Positions 4,224 through 8,702 of a stretch of 8,702 nucleotides of DNA are shown here, one piece after another. Under the pieces are notes generated by a model. The model did not search any database, was not told the origin of the DNA, and saw only the letters and a list, made by a program, of their open reading frames with translations. A program made the position numbers and the translations under genes. The first letter of the stretch is position 1. The number at the start of each line of letters is the position of its first letter. The stretch is from Halothece sp. MAG (GTDB taxonomy: Bacteria > Cyanobacteriota > Cyanobacteriia > Cyanobacteriales > Rubidibacteraceae), in the NCBI GenBank assembly GCA_018610095.1, contig JAHEOB010000391.1, positions 1 through 8,702 on the forward strand. The letters are read 5' to 3'.

Positions 4224-6860
4224 ATGGCGAAGAAACCGAAATCAGCCGGCGGTGAGAAGCTGCTGTTTAACAAGCTCAAGCAATATGATGAACCGGGTTT
4301 GTTCCATGACCACTATGAGACGCCGGATTACGTTCAGGAGAACCTGAAGGATACCCTACGCCCGTATCAGCACGGCGCGCTGCGCTATCTGCATTACACT
4401 CAGCGTAAGCGGGATGAGGCAATCCTGCATTACCGTCACCTGCTGTTTCACATGGCGACTGGTGCCGGTAAAACCATGGTGATGGCGGGCACGATACTCT
4501 ATCTATTTAAAGAGTACGGGTATCAGAACTTCATATTCTTCGTGCATACCGACGCGATTATCCAGAAAACCCGTGAGAACCTGCTTAACCCGCAGTCGCC
4601 GAAATACTTATTCAGTCAGGAAGTCGAAATCGACGGGGAAAAAATCACTATAGCACCGGTGGAGACGTTCCCGTCTGCGCCGGAGCGCAACACGATTTAC
4701 CTCAAGCTTTCGACCATCCACAAGATGCACGATGAGCTGAACAGCTACCGTGAAAACAGCATCACCTACGAGGATTTAAAAGAAATTCCGCTCGTGCTGC
4801 TCGGTGACGAGGCGCATCACTTCAACGCCGGCACGAAAGCCAAAGGCAAAGCTAAAAACTCATCGGAGAACGAGGAGCAGACTTGGGAGCGCACGATTGA
4901 GAACATTCTCGACCTGCGACCAGATAACCGCCTGTTCGAGTTCACCGCCACCATTGACCTCGCGAATAAAGAAATCGGGCAAAAATACCGTGACAAAGTG
5001 GTGTATCAGTATGATTTAAAACAGTTCATGTCAGACGGTTACTCGAAAAAAGTCATGTTACTGGAAGCGAACCAGAACGACACTGACAAGATGCTCGATG
5101 CGGTACTGTTAAGCCAGTACCGTAAACTGGTGGCAGCGGATCACGATATCACCGGCTTCAAACCGGTCATTTTGTTCAAATCGAATAAAATCGCCATCTC
5201 GAAAGCGAAGCAAGATGAATTTTCGCAACTGATTGCCGCACTGACACCCGAGAGCGTCAGACGCCATCTGGCGAATAAAAAAGGGCAACTCAGCTCTGAT
5301 ACCAGCATCTGGCACAAAGTGATTCAGCGTTACGCTGACAGCGATTTGGTAACTGTTACCGGACAGATTCAGGAAGACTTTAACGACTTCAACCTGCTGA
5401 ACGTCAACAAATCAGACCTGCTGGAAGAAAACCCCGTTCTGCTGAACACGCTGGAAGAAGTCGATAATCCGGTAAGAGCCGTTTTTGCTGTGGCGAAAGT
5501 CAATGAAGGCTGGGACGTACTCAATCTCTATGACATTGTCCGTATCAGTGAGCAGGCGAGCAGCAGCAAAACCGGCACGGACAGCGAAGCCCAGCTTATC
5601 GGACGCGGTGCGCGTTACTACCCGTTTGTTTATGACGGTAAACGGAGCTTCACCCGCCGGTTTGATAACAGCGCGAAGGATTTAAGCGTACTGGAACAAC
5701 TGCACTATCACACCATCAATGAACCGGCGTACATCAAAACGCTGCATGCTTCCCTTGAACAAGCAGACATTGACGCGCATCAGGATGGCGGCGGCACAAT
5801 TGAACACGCCAGACTGAAAGCCGACTTTAAAAAATCCGCGGTGTATCAGACCGGAAAGCTGTACTTCAACGAAGTGGAAGAAATCGAGAGCAGCAGCCGT
5901 AACTGGGAAACGTACTCACTGGAAACGCGCTTTGAAATACCGTACCAGACCGCCGGTGAGGAGTCGCTGGACAACCTGACGGGGGCATCAGCGGGCGTCA
6001 CGAAAGCCGAACCGCTGGTACTGGATGAACGTTTTTACCGCAAGGCGATGCAGAAAATTCGCTTCTACGCACTGGATAACCTGCAACGCTTTTTCCCAAA
6101 GCTGACCGGTATTCGTGAGTTTATCAATAGCAAGGACTATCTGGGCAAACTGGTCATCACTGTCACCGTGCCGCAAGCGCTGGATTTTTCTGCTGTACCG
6201 GCAAAAGAAAAACTGCACCTGCTGGAAACCGTCCTGCTGCGTATTGCAGATAACGTGCGACGCAATGATCAGAAGGTGAAGGGCACGTACCGCTTTATCA
6301 GCCAGCCGGTGAAAGACGTTATCAAAGACTACAGCCTGCACATTGACCCGTCGGTTATCATTAACCAGAAAATCACTGCCGCGCAGACGATCGGTAAAAA
6401 ATGGTACGTGTATGACAATGCGATACTGAATCAGCTCGAGCATCGTCTGGTGAAAACGCTGGAAACCTTTATGCCGAAACTCAAAGCCCGTTACGACGAT
6501 ATTTACGTGCTGCGTAACGATGAGCAGTCAACGCGCTTTAAGCTCACCGAGTTCGGCGGTGTACTCGGTTTTATGCCGGATTTCATCATGATACTGACGT
6601 GCCATGCGGATAATGCTTACTGGCAGGTTTTCCTTGAGCCGAAAGGGGATGACAGGTTGCTGGATGACGCATGGAAAGAACGAATGCTGGAAACCCTGAA
6701 TGACCGTGAACGCATTGTGATTAATGAAAATGAGGACGTCAGACTGATCGGAATTAAATTCTTTGCCAACAGTCAGATGGACGCATTCGTCACCGACATG
6801 CAGAACAGGTTAAATGAGGGCGAACCGCTAGAAACCACCTCGCTGTCACTGCCGTTGTAG
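4224..6860 (+). CDS. res: Type III restriction endonuclease subunit (Res), SF2 ATPase plus nuclease
   Basis: 878 residues from ATG 4224. With Mod it forms the ATP-dependent type III enzyme that cuts unmodified DNA some distance from its sites. The superfamily 2 motor is complete: Q-like motif RPYQ (46-49), Walker A ATGAGKT (78-84), DEAH (195-198), FTAT (240-243), NEGWDV (427-432) and QLIGRGAR (457-464). The C-terminal nuclease has the PD...ExK pattern: PD at 785-786 and EPKG at 805-808. No catalytic residue appears lost, so it should be active. I chose ATG 4224 over an in-frame GTG at 4179 because it has GGAG (4213-4216) at a proper 7 bases and does not overlap mod. Length is a little under EcoP15I Res. 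G+C is higher than in the mod core. A strong terminator follows. Confidence 0.93.
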   Translation: MAKKPKSAGGEKLLFNKLKQYDEPGLFHDHYETPDYVQENLKDTLRPYQHGALRYLHYTQRKRDEAILHYRHLLFHMATGAGKTMVMAGTILYLFKEYGYQNFIFFVHTDAIIQKTRENLLNPQSPKYLFSQEVEIDGEKITIAPVETFPSAPERNTIYLKLSTIHKMHDELNSYRENSITYEDLKEIPLVLLGDEAHHFNAGTKAKGKAKNSSENEEQTWERTIENILDLRPDNRLFEFTATIDLANKEIGQKYRDKVVYQYDLKQFMSDGYSKKVMLLEANQNDTDKMLDAVLLSQYRKLVAADHDITGFKPVILFKSNKIAISKAKQDEFSQLIAALTPESVRRHLANKKGQLSSDTSIWHKVIQRYADSDLVTVTGQIQEDFNDFNLLNVNKSDLLEENPVLLNTLEEVDNPVRAVFAVAKVNEGWDVLNLYDIVRISEQASSSKTGTDSEAQLIGRGARYYPFVYDGKRSFTRRFDNSAKDLSVLEQLHYHTINEPAYIKTLHASLEQADIDAHQDGGGTIEHARLKADFKKSAVYQTGKLYFNEVEEIESSSRNWETYSLETRFEIPYQTAGEESLDNLTGASAGVTKAEPLVLDERFYRKAMQKIRFYALDNLQRFFPKLTGIREFINSKDYLGKLVITVTVPQALDFSAVPAKEKLHLLETVLLRIADNVRRNDQKVKGTYRFISQPVKDVIKDYSLHIDPSVIINQKITAAQTIGKKWYVYDNAILNQLEHRLVKTLETFMPKLKARYDDIYVLRNDEQSTRFKLTEFGGVLGFMPDFIMILTCHADNAYWQVFLEPKGDDRLLDDAWKERMLETLNDRERIVINENEDVRLIGIKFFANSQMDAFVTDMQNRLNEGEPLETTSLSLPL

Positions 6861-6876
6861 ATGACAATCTGCACGG

Positions 6877-6906
6877 AAAAACGGCGTATTCAGCGCCGTT
6901 TTTTTA
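6877..6906. terminator. Bidirectional intrinsic terminator between res and the mob genes
   Basis: ACGGCG (6881-6886) and CGCCGT (6894-6899) form a GC-rich stem around a 7-base loop, extended by A residues on the left (6877-6880) and a T7 run on the right (6899-6905). Each strand therefore has a stem followed by T residues. It serves res on the + strand and the convergent mob operon on the - strand, whose last stop codon (6904-6906) lies at its edge. Confidence 0.85.
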
Positions 6907-7488
6907 TTGTTTTATAATCAGATAGGTGTCTTTTTTATCACCATATGACTGACTGGTATCCACTTTCACACAAGGTTTTCCGTCACACGTGGAGATATCA
7001 GCCAGCGGGGCTTTTTTCTGCCAGACCGCTTCCATGCGTTGCATTTTTGCAACTCGGTCATAACCGCTGTCGATAAAATAGACCATCCCCCACAGACAGC
7101 TCCCCATCACTGCAAGCATCGTCAAAGCGATATAAATCGCAGACTTCCACGTATAACGCGACATTTCACGTCGCATTGCACACACAGATTCATGAGCCGC
7201 TGTAACCACCTGTTCTAGCGCATTGACGGCGGGTTTCTGCTGCGCCAATCCCGTTTGTTTGAGTTCTTTTTCAACCTGAGTTAATGCAGCATTCACCGAT
7301 TGTCTGACCGTGTCGGTCATCTTACCGGAAGCACTATCCAGTTCATGAATCACCTGCGCCAATTGAGCTGTCTGGCGGCTTAATTTAGCGGATTCCGCCT
7401 GAAATTCATCAATTAACGCAGCAACGCGTTTCTCTTGTGATTGCTGATGACCAATCAGCGCGGCAATTTTTTTAATCTCATCACTCAT
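6904..7488 (-). CDS. mobB: MobB-like membrane-anchored mobilization protein
   Basis: 194 residues, second gene of the mob operon, 12 bases after the relaxase stop; its ATG is preceded by AGGA at 6 bases. Residues 1-110 are helical and probably coiled coil, facing the cytoplasm. Residues about 116-139 (SAIYIALTMLAVMGSCLWGM) form one membrane span. The remaining 55 residues would lie in the periplasm and hold a CX4C pair (C168, C173) in the context CDGKPCVKVD, seen in similar mobilization proteins. The layout matches RSF1010 MobB, which stabilises the relaxosome and links it to the membrane and the type IV coupling protein of a helper plasmid; direct sequence similarity is not obvious by eye. 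It may share the bidirectional terminator with res. Confidence 0.7.
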   Translation of the reverse strand: MSDEIKKIAALIGHQQSQEKRVAALIDEFQAESAKLSRQTAQLAQVIHELDSASGKMTDTVRQSVNAALTQVEKELKQTGLAQQKPAVNALEQVVTAAHESVCAMRREMSRYTWKSAIYIALTMLAVMGSCLWGMVYFIDSGYDRVAKMQRMEAVWQKKAPLADISTCDGKPCVKVDTSQSYGDKKDTYLIIKQ

Positions 7489-7500
7489 ACAAAATCCTGT

Positions 7501-8616
7501 CTATCGTGAAAATGACCAGCCCTTATCAGGCTTTTGTCGTTTTTGCTCGGCAAGTCGCTGCCGTTCTTTTTCCTGCTGACGTTGCTTCTCCGCCCAATAC
7601 TCACGCTCCTGCTGCTTAACCATTTCCTGATGAATGCCCTGAAACTCTGCCATCGAGTCATTAATCAGGGATTGAAGGTCAATCTCGTCTTGTATCTCAC
7701 TCAAAGCATCATTGACCAACGGTATCAGTTTTTCAGGCTCTTTTTCAAAATCAAACGTTCTGCCTGAAATCGCTTCCGACTGAGGTTCTGACGTCTGCTC
7801 GTGTTTCGGTGTCAGATTATCACGCTCGCTGAGCGCTTCCCGTAGCGTGGTGGTAACATCAATCACGCTGTCGCGTTCATCACGGCATTGCTGAGCCTGT
7901 CGCTCCGCTTCTCTGCGCTCCATCACCGCGTGTAACTGCTCAGGGTCAAACTGCCTGACCTGTCCCGCGCCAAAATGTCGCTCCGGCTCACGCTCAATCC
8001 CCTGCGCTTTCAGGGTGCGGGCATCAACGCGGTCGATATGTTGATACCGTTCAAGATGGGTATTCTGTAGGTCAGCCCAGCGTTCCCGCTGCGCGATAAG
8101 GTATGCCTTGCGTTCAGTTGGTGTTTCGCCGAACCGCACCTTTTTTGCGCCGCCACGCTCAGGCGCTTTACTGTTCGCCCGCTTAAAATACTGCTGCGGG
8201 TCACGCTCGATACCGTCATTGAGCCGTTCAGAAAACATAATATGCGCGTGCGGCTGTTCACCGCCCTCAATCGCCGCTTTCGGGTTATGAATGGCAAATT
8301 GATAGGCGTGCCGGTCGCCAATTTCCTGCTGAACAAAATCGCGAACCAGTTCAAGGCGTTGTTCGTGAGCCAGTTCTCGCGGCAGGGCAATTTCAATTTC
8401 GCGGTAGGTACAGCCGTTGGCGCGTTCAAACGTGTCAGCGGCTTTCCAAAACTCGGACGGTTTATGCGCTGCCCATGCGGGCATATTGCCCGATTCTGTA
8501 TGTTCAAGGTCGTTGTTGTTTTCACGGGCATATTTTCCCTCACGCGCAATATAATCGGCATGGGAAGCGGCTGTGCCTTTCCCGCCGGCTTTAACGCTGA
8601 GATGATAAGATGCCAT
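7501..8616 (-). CDS. mobA: MobA/MobL-family (MOBQ) relaxase
   Basis: 371 residues. This protein nicks oriT and stays bound to the 5' end through a tyrosine while the strand is transferred to the recipient. The N-terminal 200 residues align closely with RSF1010 MobA from memory: MASYHLSVKAGG, then DYIAREGKYA where Tyr22 corresponds to the catalytic Tyr25, FERANGCTYREIEIALP (63-79), and the metal-binding QPHAHIMFSERLNDGIERD (121-139) with H123 and H125. The region after about 220 is charged, Gln/Glu-rich and probably coiled coil. There is no primase domain, unlike the about 709-residue RSF1010 protein. The start at 8616 is set by homology; the ribosome site there is weak (GGGCG). The gene lies next to oriT, and mobB follows downstream, so a single promoter within oriT could drive both, with the relaxosome repressing it. 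Confidence 0.93.
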   Translation of the reverse strand: MASYHLSVKAGGKGTAASHADYIAREGKYARENNNDLEHTESGNMPAWAAHKPSEFWKAADTFERANGCTYREIEIALPRELAHEQRLELVRDFVQQEIGDRHAYQFAIHNPKAAIEGGEQPHAHIMFSERLNDGIERDPQQYFKRANSKAPERGGAKKVRFGETPTERKAYLIAQRERWADLQNTHLERYQHIDRVDARTLKAQGIEREPERHFGAGQVRQFDPEQLHAVMERREAERQAQQCRDERDSVIDVTTTLREALSERDNLTPKHEQTSEPQSEAISGRTFDFEKEPEKLIPLVNDALSEIQDEIDLQSLINDSMAEFQGIHQEMVKQQEREYWAEKQRQQEKERQRLAEQKRQKPDKGWSFSR

Positions 8617-8644
8617 GCTGTTTTCGCCCGCTGCAAGCGCGCAC

Positions 8645-8684
8645 CGTTTCTGAACGAAGTAAAGAAACGTCTAAGTGCGCCTTA
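8645..8684 (+). other. RSF1010-type origin of transfer (oriT) with nic core
   Basis: CGTTTCT (8645-8651) and AGAAACG (8663-8669) form a perfect inverted repeat. Two bases later comes TAAGTGCG (8672-8679) followed by CCTT. The RSF1010/R1162 oriT has an inverted repeat with TTTCTC/GAGAAA arms followed by TAAGTGCG then CCCT, and is nicked after the G of GTGCG. By analogy the nick is between 8679 and 8680 on the + strand. The site is 28 bases from the start of the relaxase gene, as expected for MOBQ plasmids. Confidence 0.88.
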
Positions 8685-8688
8685 TCAA
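8660..8688 (-). promoter_or_regulatory. Candidate mob operon promoter overlapping oriT
   Basis: On the - strand TTGATA (8688-8683) resembles a -35. At 17 bases the -10 would be TCTTTA (8665-8660), a poor match. The overlap with the nic region resembles RSF1010, where mob promoters lie in oriT and are shut off by the relaxosome. The call rests mainly on position. Confidence 0.3.
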
Positions 8689-8702
8689 TAAAAAGGATGA
8701 TA

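Noticed and set aside
5988..6443. 151-codon open frame on the - strand inside res
   Set aside because: It lies wholly opposite an intact, motif-complete res gene and shows no recognisable domain; GC-rich codon use makes such antisense frames common.
8010..8691. Overlapping frames in mobA: 208 codons on the - strand and 149 codons on the + strand (8242-8691)
   Set aside because: Both are out of frame with or antisense to the relaxase, which has all family motifs. The + strand frame also runs through oriT.
1..8702. Insertion sequences, transposons, tRNA or rRNA genes, resistance genes, toxin-antitoxin genes
   Set aside because: I looked for transposase motifs, terminal repeats with target duplications, tRNA-like folds and typical toxin or resistance proteins and saw none.

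Overview
The window reads as a small mobilizable plasmid of about 8.7 kb, either complete or nearly so, from a gammaproteobacterium, most likely one of the Enterobacterales. Three things support this. There is an iteron origin with a Rep_3-family initiator, and its upstream leader closely resembles what I recall of the pSC101 origin. There is an RSF1010-type (MOBQ) mobilization module. Nothing chromosomal is present. The two ends of the window are the two halves of one divergent mob region: oriT and the relaxase on the right, a TraD/MobC-like accessory gene on the left. This suggests a circular molecule cut inside or just before that accessory gene.

Layout on the + strand: (1) 2-301, traD/mobC-like gene, open at the left edge, followed by a short terminator. 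(2) 302-890, gene-free control region. It holds competing inverted repeats, mini-hairpins with G-A tandem mismatches, a bulged hairpin shared with pSC101, a perfect DnaA box, an AT-rich stretch with a possible IHF site, four perfect 22-bp iterons, and an inverted-repeat operator over the rep promoter. (3) 891-2020, rep plus a small HTH/coiled-coil gene two bases downstream. (4) 2021-2296, a gene-free spacer with G-rich repeats, a hairpin, a near-palindrome and a TATAAT box. (5) 2297-6860, a type III restriction-modification operon, mod then res, closed by a strong bidirectional terminator. (6) 7488-6904 and 8616-7501 on the - strand, mobA (relaxase) followed by a membrane-anchored mobB-like gene. 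(7) 8645-8684, oriT with a TAAGTGCG nic core.

How the parts work together: Rep binds the iterons with DnaA to start replication and probably represses its own promoter through the inverted repeat. MobA, with the small accessory proteins, nicks oriT so that a co-resident conjugative plasmid can move the molecule. The Mod/Res pair is the only recognisable cargo and would act both as a phage barrier and as a plasmid-stabilising element. The least explained parts are the structured DNA between traD and the iterons, the HTH protein paired with Rep, and the mosaic composition of mod.
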